Below are positions 1 to 8,611 of a stretch of DNA of 38,913 nt, piece by piece. This stretch comes from Candidatus Saccharimonadota bacterium (GTDB lineage: Bacteria; Patescibacteriota; Saccharimonadia; Saccharimonadales; UBA4665). The stretch is taken from assembly GCA_018062785.1 (NCBI GenBank), contig JAGORO010000008.1, positions 1-38,913 on the forward strand, in the 5' to 3' direction. Within the stretch, counting starts at the first letter, position 1. Each line of letters starts with the position of its first letter. The position numbers were made by a program, and so were the translations under genes. The notes beneath the pieces are model-generated. The model was not told the DNA's origin, ran no database searches, and worked only from the letters and a program-made list of their open reading frames with translations.

Positions 1-686
1 TCGCTACACTGATTCAGACAATACGAGCGGAGCGGAGCAGAAACAATAATAACCTGCCCCTGTATTTACACACTGACGCCTGCCAAGCACCAAATTATCT
101 CGATATGCACGTTACTCGGCTTGGTGTCGATCTGATGACGCTCAATGGTGGAAAGATCTACGGCCCCAAGCAATCCGGTGTGTTATTTGTTGCTAGTCAC
201 GTTCGACTCGCGCCACTTATCCATGGTGGTGGCCAAGAGCGCGACTTGCGTAGTGGCACCGAAAATGTTGCTCAAGCGATTGGCTTTGCATTGGCGCTCG
301 AAAACGCACAAGCTCAGAGGAAGGCAGAATCGGTTCGTCTTGCAGGCTTACAGCGAAAAATCTGGTCAGTAATCAAGAAGGATATGCCAAGTGTGCGCCT
401 TAATGGTTCGCTACACAGGCGCTTGCCGAATAATATCCACCTTACCTTCTCTGGTCACGATAATGAAAAACTATTGATGCAACTTGAGGAGGCTGGGTTT
501 TTGGTCGCGGTGGGTTCTGCTTGTAGCGCGTCCTCCGAAGAGCCAAACCATGTGTTGAGAGCGATGGGTATCTCTGGTGTAGATGCTCAAAGTTCCTTGC
601 GCATTACACTCGGAAGAGATACCACAGAGTCAGGGATTGACTCATTCCTCGCAGCCATACAGAACATTGTTTCAGCGAACAACTAG
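1..686 (+). CDS. Cysteine desulfurase (NifS/IscS family), 5'-truncated by window edge
   Basis: PLP-dependent enzyme that removes sulfur from cysteine for tRNA thiolation and Fe-S assembly. The frame is open to base 3, so the gene begins outside the window; the ATG at 105 is internal because conserved family sequence (LYLHTDACQAPNYLD) precedes it. GGKIYGPKQSG carries the Schiff-base lysine, and VGSACSASSEEPNHVL carries the catalytic cysteine in the usual C-terminal loop. The C-terminus looks complete. It is the obvious sulfur donor for MnmA at 16032. Family is certain; which subtype (IscS, NifS or SufS-like) is not. Confidence 0.95.
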   Translation, partial: ATLIQTIRAERSRNNNNLPLYLHTDACQAPNYLDMHVTRLGVDLMTLNGGKIYGPKQSGVLFVASHVRLAPLIHGGGQERDLRSGTENVAQAIGFALALENAQAQRKAESVRLAGLQRKIWSVIKKDMPSVRLNGSLHRRLPNNIHLTFSGHDNEKLLMQLEEAGFLVAVGSACSASSEEPNHVLRAMGISGVDAQSSLRITLGRDTTESGIDSFLAAIQNIVSANN

Positions 687-848
687 TACGATCTGTAAAC
701 GCGCCATACAGCTTGGCATGACTCTGGGCTGATGCTGCTTGTAATCTGCTAACACAGCTCACTGCCCGACTAGAGTAGACGAAGCAATTTTTCGGTAGTT
801 TTTATGATCGATTCCGGTTATACTTTTAGTAGATATGGGAAGCTTCTT
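687..848. promoter_or_regulatory. Intergenic region with promoter for the F1-like cluster
   Basis: No gene is seen here. A -10 box TATACT lies at 819-824, predicting transcription from about 831. This lies downstream of the in-frame ATG at 804, which argues that translation starts at the ATG at 849, where GGGAAG precedes it by about 6 nt. No clear terminator for the desulfurase gene is visible. Confidence 0.5.
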
Positions 849-1688
849 ATGATTTCATTAAAAAAGATTCCTAGAGCCGGCATGGCGCTCGTTGGTGCTT
901 TTTTTATTATGCTTGGATGCGTTTCGATATCTTTCGCGCAGACCGTTTCCCAAGCGTATGGTATAACCGGTGATGTGAAAAAAGGCATGCTGGTAATGAT
1001 CGACCCCAAAAATAGCAAGAACGTGCTGCCACTCACTAACAGTAAAGACGCAGCTATGCAGGGTATTGCGGTGGAACCAAACGAGACAGCGGTATCATTG
1101 GGATTAGACACTAAAACCAACCAAGTGTATGTCGCAACAAATGGTAAACTCAATGTTCTCGTAAGTACACAAAACGGTCCAGTCAAAAAAGGCGATATAA
1201 TCAGTATTTCTGCGCTAGATGGTATTGGTATGAAGGCTGATTCTGGCCAGAACGTTATTCTTGGGAAGGCACTAACCAATTTTGATGGCAAACAGAACAG
1301 TATCGGCAAAACTCAGCTCAAGACCACTTCGGGTCCACGCACGGTGTCGATAGGCTATGCGAGCGTCGACATAGGCATCTCAAAGAACCCTCTGGCTGCC
1401 AGTGTCAGCGGACCACCGATGCCGGCCTTTTTGCGAAAATCGGGCGATGCCATTGCTGGAAAGCCAGTTAGCACTGTTCGTTTGTGGGTTAGCTTTGGCG
1501 TTTTGGTTTTGACGCTCTTTATGGCGGGTAACCTACTCTATGGAGGGGTGCATAATAGCCTGATTTCTATTGGTCGAAACCCGTTAGCCAAAAAATCAAT
1601 CTTGCGGGGCTTGATACAGGTAGTAGTACTCGGACTAATGGTTTTTGTTATCGGGCTGTTTGCAATATACTTATTACTAACGTTATAA
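849..1688 (+). CDS. Exported protein with C-terminal hairpin resembling ATP synthase subunit c, lacking the ion-binding carboxylate
   Basis: About 279 residues. Residues 1-31 form a signal peptide or N-terminal anchor ending near SFAQ. Residues 32-205 form a Gly/Val/Lys-rich, probably beta domain outside the membrane, with phrases such as VKKGDIISISALDG. The end is a two-helix hairpin: TM1 about 213-233, a polar loop IGRNPLAKKS about 241-250, and TM2 about 254-279. Loop and spacing resemble subunit c, whose loop is typically ARQPE followed by a second helix with Glu or Asp about 18 residues after the Pro. Here that position is Leu, and neither helix has an acidic residue. It is first in the F1-like cluster, 31 nt before the b-like gene. 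The c relationship is inferred; an unrelated membrane anchor is possible. Start 849 was chosen over 804 from promoter position. Confidence 0.6.
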   Translation: MISLKKIPRAGMALVGAFFIMLGCVSISFAQTVSQAYGITGDVKKGMLVMIDPKNSKNVLPLTNSKDAAMQGIAVEPNETAVSLGLDTKTNQVYVATNGKLNVLVSTQNGPVKKGDIISISALDGIGMKADSGQNVILGKALTNFDGKQNSIGKTQLKTTSGPRTVSIGYASVDIGISKNPLAASVSGPPMPAFLRKSGDAIAGKPVSTVRLWVSFGVLVLTLFMAGNLLYGGVHNSLISIGRNPLAKKSILRGLIQVVVLGLMVFVIGLFAIYLLLTL

Positions 1689-1719
1689 CGCTTAAGGTAA
1701 GGATGGTGGGACAACAACT

Positions 1720-2340
1720 ATGACAATCTGGTGGCCAGCACTAATTATCGGTAGTCTTCTGGCTGTGTTTATTGCTTTTGTATGGGTTGCTATCCGGCTC
1801 GGTAGCGTGCAGGCAGACAAGAAGAAAACGAGCGATGGAATTGAGCAAGCAGCTGAGGATGATGTCGAACATATCTTCAATGAAACATTCCGAGAAGAGC
1901 TCCGTAACAGGGGTCGACTGCACTTCGAAAAGATTATTTCCGAAAACGCCATGTTTTTGCAGCAAGACCTCCGGCTCACGACGAGCCAACTGAACGAATA
2001 CATGAAGGAGGAAATTACCAAAAACCTCCAGGACGAGTTTAAGAAGTACGAACAGTCTATTACTGATGCCAAGCAGATGGCGATTGACGCGCTCAAGAAG
2101 ACGAATGAGGTCATCGATGAACAGCGTGCTCACATATCAGAGGCACTGAGCGAAGAGGTGAAGCGAGAACGAGACAGGCTACTTATGCAATTCGAGAGTA
2201 ACATGGCCGATATCGTTAACCACTATGTTGTGGCAGCGATTGGCAACCAGATTGATCTCAGTGATCAGCTCGAGTATATTTTAAACGACCTGCACCTAAA
2301 TAAAGAGGCTATCCTCGAGGATATTAGACGTGGAGCCTAA
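1720..2340 (+). CDS. atpF: Subunit b-like peripheral stalk protein
   Basis: 206 residues. One N-terminal transmembrane helix (about 5-27, WWPALIIGSLLAVFIAFVWV) is followed by a long charged helical region (35-165) with coiled-coil character, and a C-terminal segment ending VNHYVVAAIGNQIDLSDQLEYI. This is the architecture of F-type subunit b, which anchors the stator to the membrane and to delta. Sequence similarity to classic b is weak, as usual in the family, so the call rests on architecture and position. Its stop lies inside the start of the delta-like gene (GTG at 2330), giving translational coupling. A GGTGGG site precedes the start. Confidence 0.75.
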   Translation: MTIWWPALIIGSLLAVFIAFVWVAIRLGSVQADKKKTSDGIEQAAEDDVEHIFNETFREELRNRGRLHFEKIISENAMFLQQDLRLTTSQLNEYMKEEITKNLQDEFKKYEQSITDAKQMAIDALKKTNEVIDEQRAHISEALSEEVKRERDRLLMQFESNMADIVNHYVVAAIGNQIDLSDQLEYILNDLHLNKEAILEDIRRGA

Positions 2341-2893
2341 CGATGCCGACGCTCAGTCTGTGCAAGTAGCTTCGGCATATCCGCAGCCTCAAGCTGCTCA
2401 ACCCTTACAGATGGCGCCAATACATTTGCCCGTGGGCGTAGTAAGTACGGGGGACGTCCGACGATTGCGCCGCGAAGTTTCCGAGATGGAAGACACAATT
2501 CAGGCCATACGCTTACGGACAAATGCGCCCGTTGCAAAATTACCCAGACTTAGCCGAGCGCTCGAAGAGCTTTCGAGTACCAATCGTCTCAACTTTCTTA
2601 TGCCAGAAGATCGAAAACACGCCGCTATCTTTCTCGATAACGTGCTTAGTAAGGCACCGGTCTTGCATATTAGTTTTGCCTCGGAGGCGAGTCGAAAATT
2701 CACAACTGAAATTGTGATGTGGCTGCGGGCGAACTTCGATAGTGAAATGCTAGTCGAGATTGGACTAGAGCCAAATATTGCTGCTGGGTGCATCGTACGG
2801 ACCACCAATCGATACTTTGATTTCTCGCTACAAAAGCATCTTGAGTCCAAGCGATCGATGCTTCTGGAACGCATTATGGAGACAAAGACATGA
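2330..2893 (+). CDS. atpH: F-type ATPase delta-like stator subunit
   Basis: 187 residues, GTG start overlapping the b-like stop by 11 nt. The first 45 residues are Pro/Gln/Ala-rich and probably disordered. A short coiled coil follows ([19 protein letters not shown]). The second half carries the most telling part: [18 protein letters not shown] then [20 protein letters not shown], which resembles the C-terminal domain of delta/OSCP-type proteins. The canonical N-terminal six-helix delta domain that caps alpha is not recognisable. The stop overlaps the alpha start (ATGA). Probably joins the b-like stalk to the F1 head. Confidence 0.75.
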   Translation: MEPNDADAQSVQVASAYPQPQAAQPLQMAPIHLPVGVVSTGDVRRLRREVSEMEDTIQAIRLRTNAPVAKLPRLSRALEELSSTNRLNFLMPEDRKHAAIFLDNVLSKAPVLHISFASEASRKFTTEIVMWLRANFDSEMLVEIGLEPNIAAGCIVRTTNRYFDFSLQKHLESKRSMLLERIMETKT

Positions 2894-4821
2894 GTTCAGG
2901 AAACCGTCATTTCGATGCACTTATCGAATCGGGAGCGCCGGTTGGTGAAGTCGTTGCCGTCGATAAGTTTTTGATCCAAGCGACTGGCCTACAGCCCTGC
3001 GCAGTCAACGCACTTGTAATGTTCGAAGATGGCAGTAAAGGGTTTGTGCACCAAGTTCACCCGGAGCATGTGATAATACTGCACCTCGGTACCGAAAACC
3101 TTCGCACCGGTATGGTAGCCGTACTACAGAACCAAGAACTGGTATGCAAAGTCGGCAAAGATTTCATCGGACGTGTTGTCTCGGTAACGGGGGAGCCGCT
3201 AGATGGTAAGGGCCCGATTGCCGCAGATGACATTTGGCCAGTTTTCAACACCGCTCCGTCGATCTATGAACGAAGGCTAGTCATGGATCAAGTCGAAAGT
3301 GGTGTGGTGGCCATTGATGCACTATTTCCTCTGGTGAGAGGGCAGCGTATGGCGCTGCTTGGCGACAGTAAATCAGGTAAGAGTACTGTCGTGACGCAGC
3401 TCGCCATTAACCAAAAAAACACCGATCAGGTGCTTGTCTACTGTCTTATTGCAAAACGTCGCGACGATATTGATATGCTTTTGAGCCGACTAACCGAAAA
3501 TGGTGGTCTCGAAAAGGCGATCGTGGTGGTGAGTACAATGTTCGAATCGCTCATCATGAGTTACATTGCGCCGTATGTGGCTTGTTCTATGGCGGAGTAC
3601 CTATGGCAAAAATGCGATCAAGATACGATTATCGTATACGATGACCTTACGAGCCATGCCCATGCGTACCGAGAGGTTGCACTACTGTCTGGTGTTAGCC
3701 CTGGGCGCGATAGCTATCCAGGCGACATGTTTTATGCGCACTCCAGCCTTCTTGAGCGTGCGGGTAGGCTAGAGAGCACAGGAAGGTCACTTACGAGCAT
3801 ACCTGTAGTACACGCTGCCAATGGCGACATCACGGCGTATCTTCCGACCAACATTATGTCCATTACCGACGGCCAGTGGATCTTGGACATGGAGATCTTT
3901 CGTAACGGTATCCGACCTGCCATCAACATAGGTCTTAGCGTGACTCGTGCCGGGGGCGTTGGTCATAACAAGCGCCAAAAAGATCTTGCCGCCCAGACCC
4001 TAAAAATTCTCGCCGACTACCGGCAAGCAGAAGAATTCTCTCACTTTGGTTCGGAGCTTGGCCCAGAGGCAAAACATGCTCTGGAGACTGGCAAACGAAT
4101 CTTTCAGATTTTAACGCAAAGCCCGAACGAAACGTTCTCGCTTACGTCCCAGCAGCTAATGCTTGACTTGGTACTCAACCTCAAAGATGGCCAGTCATTA
4201 GACATCCCAGCTCTCAAGCTACACGTTAACGACTTTGCGAGCAAAATAACTAAAGACGAAGAGTACGATCACATACGTTCATTACTAGAGAACGAAGTAG
4301 TTACCGGCACGGCTGCTGGTGACGAAAAGAGCGCCGAGAAGCCGGAGGTCTATGTAGATAAAGCCAAGCCAATCGAGGGCGATGGCAAGGCAATTGCTGC
4401 ACCTACCTCCGAAGCATCAGGAACGGAAGCAGAAGCAGCGTCTTCCGAGGATGCTACCCAGCAACCAACGGATGAATCTAATGAAGTGGCCGAGAACGCT
4501 GAGGCGGTGTCAGGGCAGCAAATAGCCACCGTACCAGATGTTGCAGATGAGGGCGAGCAACCTTTGGATAGCGAGCAGCCCAAACCAGAGGTAGAAACGG
4601 AAGGCCAAGACAAAAACGAATCGCCCGAGTCAGATGTTGCTCTAGCCGAGAGTGTTGTCCTAGCCGAAGAGCAAGTAGTCAACGAGGCACAAGAAGACAA
4701 TGCTGAAGAAAAGGTCACTCAAATGCTCGAACCTGACTCAAACTATGCGCAGCGAGAAAAAATGGCCAAGGAACACGTTGCTGCAGGTCAGGAGTCGGAG
4801 CAAAAGGACGGTGATTCGTGA
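2890..4821 (+). CDS. atpA: F1-type ATPase alpha subunit with long acidic C-terminal tail
   Basis: 643 residues against about 500-515 for normal alpha. The nucleotide domain has a P-loop GDSKSGKST at 158-166 (GDRQTGKT in typical alpha), a Walker B-like strand TIIVYDDLT around 246-254, and SVTRAGG with the arginine finger at R353 that completes the beta catalytic site. The normal fold ends near residue 470. Beyond it are about 170 residues rich in Glu, Ala, Ser and Gln with almost no hydrophobic core, predicted disordered and acidic. ATGA overlap with the upstream gene and GTGA overlap with gamma imply strict coupling. The P-loop differs but remains a plausible nucleotide binder. Confidence 0.95.
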   Translation: MSSGNRHFDALIESGAPVGEVVAVDKFLIQATGLQPCAVNALVMFEDGSKGFVHQVHPEHVIILHLGTENLRTGMVAVLQNQELVCKVGKDFIGRVVSVTGEPLDGKGPIAADDIWPVFNTAPSIYERRLVMDQVESGVVAIDALFPLVRGQRMALLGDSKSGKSTVVTQLAINQKNTDQVLVYCLIAKRRDDIDMLLSRLTENGGLEKAIVVVSTMFESLIMSYIAPYVACSMAEYLWQKCDQDTIIVYDDLTSHAHAYREVALLSGVSPGRDSYPGDMFYAHSSLLERAGRLESTGRSLTSIPVVHAANGDITAYLPTNIMSITDGQWILDMEIFRNGIRPAINIGLSVTRAGGVGHNKRQKDLAAQTLKILADYRQAEEFSHFGSELGPEAKHALETGKRIFQILTQSPNETFSLTSQQLMLDLVLNLKDGQSLDIPALKLHVNDFASKITKDEEYDHIRSLLENEVVTGTAAGDEKSAEKPEVYVDKAKPIEGDGKAIAAPTSEASGTEAEAASSEDATQQPTDESNEVAENAEAVSGQQIATVPDVADEGEQPLDSEQPKPEVETEGQDKNESPESDVALAESVVLAEEQVVNEAQEDNAEEKVTQMLEPDSNYAQREKMAKEHVAAGQESEQKDGDS

Positions 4822-5687
4822 AGCGTCCAAACGAAATAGCTAAAGAGGAAGTCTCGATGACAACCCTCGTCGAGTTGACAAGTGTTTTCGAGGGCATCGC
4901 TAGCATGAAGATCGCTCAGACCAAAAACCAAGTGCTGGAATCGACCAAGTTTTTTGACGAAATCTGGAAGATATACCTGCAGCTTCGTGTCGATGCGTTT
5001 TTTAGCTTCGGGCGCGATAAGGGCATTGATGCGAGTAAAATTATCGACAAGGAATTGTACATTATCATTACCGCCGAGGGTGGGTTTAGTGGCGATATCG
5101 ACCAGAAGCTTGTCGAGGAGCTGCTTAAGGAATATGACAAGGAAAAAAATGACATTATTGTTATTGGCCACCACGGCGCAATGCAGCTTAGTCAGCGCGG
5201 CGTAAATTTTCGTAAGTACTACAAGTTGCCGAAAAAAGATGAGAACATCAATGTCGCACCGATTATCAAAGAGGTCCAACAGTACAAAAAATGCTCGGTA
5301 TACTACCAAGAGTACGTATCACTCATGTCTCAGAATGTGAAAAAGATTAGCCTTTCGACGGCGGTACAAACGCAAGGTTCGAAGTCGGAAAACCCCGATG
5401 AAGTAATTAGCGAAGCAACATATATTTTTGAGCCGAGCAGCTATGCGGTGGCAGCATATTTGGAGCGATCGATGATGAAAATCGCTATTTCACAGCTGAT
5501 ACTTCAGTCCAAGCTAGCGCAGTATGCATCTCGATTCCGAGCGATGAGCGCATCGCATCAGCGCGCAGACGAGTCCAAATATGAGCTGCACATGGCGTAC
5601 AACCGTGCTCGTCGTAACGTTAAAGACGAACGACTAAAAGAGATTATAAATGGCATGAAAAAGGCCAAGAAAGGAGCGACGGCATAA
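4818..5687 (+). CDS. atpG: F1-type ATPase gamma (rotor shaft) subunit
   Basis: 289 residues. The GTG at 4818 is preferred over the ATG at 4857 (which has a good GAGGAAG site) because the longer N-terminus aligns with classic gamma: [10 protein letters not shown] against KEIRRRIRSV, then FEGIASMKI against KAMKMVAAAKL. The C-terminal helix is clear: [18 protein letters not shown] followed by [16 protein letters not shown], matching the gamma segment that inserts into the alpha3beta3 hexamer. The central Rossmann-like domain includes [13 protein letters not shown], the counterpart of the ITSDRGLCGG motif. It would be the rotating shaft; its foot should contact epsilon and a c-ring. Confidence 0.92.
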   Translation: MKRPNEIAKEEVSMTTLVELTSVFEGIASMKIAQTKNQVLESTKFFDEIWKIYLQLRVDAFFSFGRDKGIDASKIIDKELYIIITAEGGFSGDIDQKLVEELLKEYDKEKNDIIVIGHHGAMQLSQRGVNFRKYYKLPKKDENINVAPIIKEVQQYKKCSVYYQEYVSLMSQNVKKISLSTAVQTQGSKSENPDEVISEATYIFEPSSYAVAAYLERSMMKIAISQLILQSKLAQYASRFRAMSASHQRADESKYELHMAYNRARRNVKDERLKEIINGMKKAKKGATA

Positions 5688-6988
5688 TGGCAGGCGTGAT
5701 TGTAAGCATAAAGGACCTAGTGGTACGCGCTCAGTTCGATGAGCAGCCACCGGCTATTAATGAGCTTGTAACGGTAGAAAACGAAAAGGGCACCGAGCTC
5801 TTGGTCGACCACCTTGAGCCGGGTGGTATCGCGTTTTGTCTCAATGTGCGGACTGATCGAAGCATCCAGAAAGGTATGCGAGTCGAGAGGACAGGCAGGG
5901 GTATCGAAGTGCCAATTGGTGAAGTCACAATCGGACGAATCCTCAACGCACTTGGTGATCCGCTCGATGGTCTCGAGCCAGTACCGCCTGAGTTGCCGCG
6001 TCGCGATATTTTAAAACTGCCGCCCAAAAGCACGAATTTTTCTGTCTCAAAACCAGAAATTATGGAAACGGGGATTAAGGTTATAGACTTTTTCACTCCA
6101 TTCGTGAAGGGTCGCAAGATCGGCGTTATCGGTGGCGCGGGAGTAGGCAAAACGGTTACGACCATGGAGCTCATTAACAATACTGCCAAGAGTAGCAATA
6201 GCTTGTCGTTTTTTGCCGGTATCGGTGAGCGTATCCGTGAAGGGCACGAGTTGTGGGATACACTGCGCGAAAACGACCTTCTCAAAAATACGGTGATGTT
6301 CTTTGCGCAGATGAATGAAAATCCCGTACAGCGTTCGCTCATTGGTATTTCTGCTACTGCCGCTGCCGAGTATTTTAGGGATGACGAAAAAAAGGACATT
6401 CTATTTTTTGCCGACAACATGTTTAGGTATATTCAAGCTAGAAATGAGCTTTCAACCATCCTTGATCAAATTCCGAACGAAGGCGGCTACGAGCCTACCG
6501 TGTTTTCGGACGTCAAGGTGCTACAAGACCGGTTGAGCTCAAATGAAAACGGATCGATCACATCGGTGCAGACCATCTATGTGCCAGCCGACGACATCTC
6601 CGACCCAGCAGTGCAGTTTATTCAGCATGAGATGGATTCCATCATCGTACTTAGCCGTAAGGTTGCCGAGCAGGGGATTCGTCCAGCCGTCGACTTGACT
6701 CTAACGAACTCGAGCTTGCTGACCCCCGAAATTGTAGGTGAGCGACACTACATGTTAAGCGTTAAGGTACAGGCACTGTTGCAGAAGTACGAATCACTTA
6801 AGGGCATTATTGCTATTATCGGCGAGAACGAGCTGTCGCCCGACGATCGAGCAGACTATGCCAAGGCTAAAAATCTTATCAAGAATTTTACGCAAAACAT
6901 GAACGTGATGACAAAACACAACGGTGTGCCCGGTGACTTCTTTACTCGTGAAGAAACATTGAAGAGCATTGAGGAAATAATTATTTAA
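5687..6988 (+). CDS. atpD: F1-type ATPase beta (catalytic) subunit, short C-terminus
   Basis: 433 residues against about 460-480. Catalytic parts are intact: P-loop GGAGVGKT (149-156), catalytic Glu in GERIREGHELW (E181), Walker B DILFFADNMFRY (D243), and a DELSEED-like lever NELSPDD (381-387). Deviations include ARNELSTIL where AGSEVSALL is usual, and P-N-E-GGYEPT in the adenine-pocket region. The protein stops just after FTREETLKSIEEIII, so the last 40-odd residues of normal beta (the YDHLPEQAFYMVG region) are absent. The start codon overlaps the gamma stop by one base (TAATG), with AAAGGAG upstream. It should hydrolyse ATP; whether it also synthesises ATP depends on an ion path not seen here. 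Confidence 0.95.
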   Translation: MAGVIVSIKDLVVRAQFDEQPPAINELVTVENEKGTELLVDHLEPGGIAFCLNVRTDRSIQKGMRVERTGRGIEVPIGEVTIGRILNALGDPLDGLEPVPPELPRRDILKLPPKSTNFSVSKPEIMETGIKVIDFFTPFVKGRKIGVIGGAGVGKTVTTMELINNTAKSSNSLSFFAGIGERIREGHELWDTLRENDLLKNTVMFFAQMNENPVQRSLIGISATAAAEYFRDDEKKDILFFADNMFRYIQARNELSTILDQIPNEGGYEPTVFSDVKVLQDRLSSNENGSITSVQTIYVPADDISDPAVQFIQHEMDSIIVLSRKVAEQGIRPAVDLTLTNSSLLTPEIVGERHYMLSVKVQALLQKYESLKGIIAIIGENELSPDDRADYAKAKNLIKNFTQNMNVMTKHNGVPGDFFTREETLKSIEEIII

Positions 6989-6993
6989 GTATC

Positions 6994-7305
6994 GTGGCAG
7001 ACAAGGATAAACCAGAAGAAAATACCGATGGCACTAGCAAGGCCGTTTCTTCTGGTAGCGAAGACACCATTCACCTCAAGGTGTATTCGCCGTACAAACA
7101 GTACTACGACGGCCCAGCTCTTAGCGTAAGCGCAGAGAGCGCCACGGGACCATTTGATATTTTACCGAAGCACCACAATTTTATTACGCTCTTGCAGCCA
7201 TGCGCAGTGCACGTTCGTAAGCCTGACGGCGAGCAGACGATCGACATTTCTGGTGGCGTGTTGCATGTCAAGGCCGATAAGATTGTTGTATTCCTAGATG
7301 TGTAG
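6994..7305 (+). CDS. atpC: F1-type ATPase epsilon subunit, beta-sandwich domain only
   Basis: 103 residues, GTG start 5 nt after the beta stop. About 25 hydrophilic residues come first, then the epsilon N-terminal beta-sandwich: IHLKVYSPYKQYYDGPALSV, GPFDILPKHHNFITLL (family GELGILPGHAPLLTAL) and ISGGVLHVKADKIVVFLDV. It ends there. The C-terminal helical hairpin of about 45 residues, which inhibits ATP hydrolysis in many bacteria, is missing. Short epsilons exist in other bacteria, so this is not a broken gene, but it removes a brake on hydrolysis. Last gene of the cluster. Confidence 0.9.
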   Translation: MADKDKPEENTDGTSKAVSSGSEDTIHLKVYSPYKQYYDGPALSVSAESATGPFDILPKHHNFITLLQPCAVHVRKPDGEQTIDISGGVLHVKADKIVVFLDV

Positions 7306-7307
7306 AC

Positions 7308-7637
7308 ATTGGACATTGGATGTTAGAAAATCTCATCCGCTCCCAATGTTTTACGTCCATGCCAGCACTACCTTGGTTGGCGTATTTTATCAAGGGGAGG
7401 GCTCGCCCTCCCCGTTTGTAATCGAACTTAGTTCGATTACTGCACTCCCCGCCCCTAAAGCACGGCAGCGGAGCTGCCTGTGTCATCTTTGGCTCCAATG
7501 TAACGTAGGGGATGAAGGTATTCCTCTCCCGAATAGCTTTTCCTTCCGAAAAGCTATTCGCTCGGTTAGCGTCTCGTAAGGTGGAATGGAAGTTTTTCTG
7601 ATGTCTAACGTCTAGCTTCGAACATCCAATGTCCAAT
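7308..7637. repeat. Palindrome-rich repeat element A with 17-bp terminal inverted repeats
   Basis: Fills the gap between two convergent genes, starting 3 nt after one stop and ending 3 nt before the other. The ends are perfect inverted repeats: ATTGGACATTGGATGTT at 7308-7324 and its complement at 7621-7637. Inside are palindromes: GGGGAGGGCTCGCCCTCCCC at 7394-7413, a hairpin with arms GTAATCGAA/TTCGATTAC near 7417-7440, GGCAGC/GCTGCC near 7463-7478, and GAATAGCTTTT/AAAAGCTATTC near 7531-7561. The core 7389-7577 recurs inverted at 15797-15985. No transposase is encoded. MITE-like non-autonomous element is the best description; it could also fold as a transcription barrier. Confidence 0.8.
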
Positions 7638-7639
7638 AC

Positions 7640-8611
7640 CTACTCAACCGTAAAGTAGTCGAAGCCGAAGCTGGCAAGACTTGGAGGAGCCTTTGCGGCA
7701 CATACACTGAAGCTAGTTGTCGAGCGGTTGACGTACATGCCAATATCCCCTGCTGCGGCCCCAACAGGTGTAACGATAACGCGAGGGGTATTGTTATAAC
7801 GTTGCGCAAAGTTAACGGTCACAAAACAGCCGGCCGAGGCCCCGTTGCCGGTATTTACATTGATACTTCCGGCGATATCAGAACCGCTTACAGCCACAGT
7901 ACCACCACTTCCCAGCGCTGGACCATTTGTGCGAGCAGGGTTTGCACCGCCTGCAGCGAGGTGGCGCGTCAGATTGAGGTTACCATTGAGTTGTAGGTTG
8001 TTTGTAGTGATTGCGGGAGCAGAAACCGGGCCGTTGAACGTACCGCCTCCGCCCGAAGTTATGCCTTTTTGCGCCGACAATTGCCCTTGCGTGGCAATGT
8101 TGCCGATAACTGAAAGGTCTTTGTTGACCGAAATCGCCTCAAACACACTGTTGCCCGAAACGGTGATACCAGGGACATTAAGCGCACCGCCAACCTGAAT
8201 AGGACCAGCCACTTCGAGGCGGTCTCGTATAAGAACGCGGCCAGCAAATACGGCATTGCTTTGAACGCTCAGGACTTGCTTTGGTTGACCCACGCTAACA
8301 TCGTTGTTTGCGAGATCTTTGAGTGTTTCGGTACTAAGGCTTTGCGTGTCGACCTTGGCAGCATCTTGGCGTTTGCTCGCTAGGTATGTCACAGCGATAA
8401 CCACGCCTGCAAGCAGTAACAACAAGAGAAACAGTAGTAAGTAGATGTTTATCCTGTGAGTTATCTTTTCGACAAACGATCCGCTCTTTGCCGACGTGAC
8501 ATCTGTCTTGGCGGCATCGGTAGGCGAAGATTGGGAAGCCTCGAGTGAGCTAGTTGCCTCCGACGACTCTAGGCTATTTGATTCGAGTGAATTTGATTCG
8601 TTTTTGTCCAT
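7640..8611 (-). CDS. Membrane-anchored surface protein with beta-repeat stalk
   Basis: 323 residues, not assigned to a named family. A Ser/Glu-rich cytoplasmic N-terminus includes a direct repeat ESNSLESNSLESS. A single hydrophobic helix follows (about 55-77, INIYLLLFLLLLLLAGVVIA), then an external region. Residues 115-235 show short periodic strands (FAGRVLIRDRLEVAG, IQVGGALNVPGITVSG, FEAISVNKDLSVIGN) suggesting a beta-solenoid. The last 85 residues form a separate domain with two cysteines (ASAGCFVTV, FSVCAAKAPP) and a terminal FGFDYFTVE. This looks like a stalk with a C-terminal head displayed outside. No Shine-Dalgarno site is evident. It runs divergently from the other surface genes. Confidence 0.75.
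   Translation of the reverse strand: MDKNESNSLESNSLESSEATSSLEASQSSPTDAAKTDVTSAKSGSFVEKITHRINIYLLLFLLLLLLAGVVIAVTYLASKRQDAAKVDTQSLSTETLKDLANNDVSVGQPKQVLSVQSNAVFAGRVLIRDRLEVAGPIQVGGALNVPGITVSGNSVFEAISVNKDLSVIGNIATQGQLSAQKGITSGGGGTFNGPVSAPAITTNNLQLNGNLNLTRHLAAGGANPARTNGPALGSGGTVAVSGSDIAGSINVNTGNGASAGCFVTVNFAQRYNNTPRVIVTPVGAAAGDIGMYVNRSTTSFSVCAAKAPPSLASFGFDYFTVE

Noticed and set aside
687-803. tRNA or small RNA gene between the desulfurase and the F1 cluster
   Set aside because: No acceptor pairing or TTC-loop sequence could be found.
804-848. Earlier ATG start for the c-like exported protein
   Set aside because: The -10 box at 819-824 lies downstream of it, and it lacks a ribosome site; starting at 849 gives a normal signal peptide.
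849-7305. N-ATPase (sodium-pumping F-type) operon
   Set aside because: N-ATPase operons start with beta and epsilon, carry atpQ/atpR and lack delta; gene order here is the classic b-delta-alpha-gamma-beta-epsilon.
7389-7577. CRISPR array
   Set aside because: Only one copy at each site, with no regularly spaced repeats or cas genes; the palindromes are a single element.
7298-7636. Protein-coding ORFs across repeat A on both strands (similar ones in B)
   Set aside because: They translate palindromes, lack ribosome sites and families, and the same peptide-like string appears wherever the repeat does.
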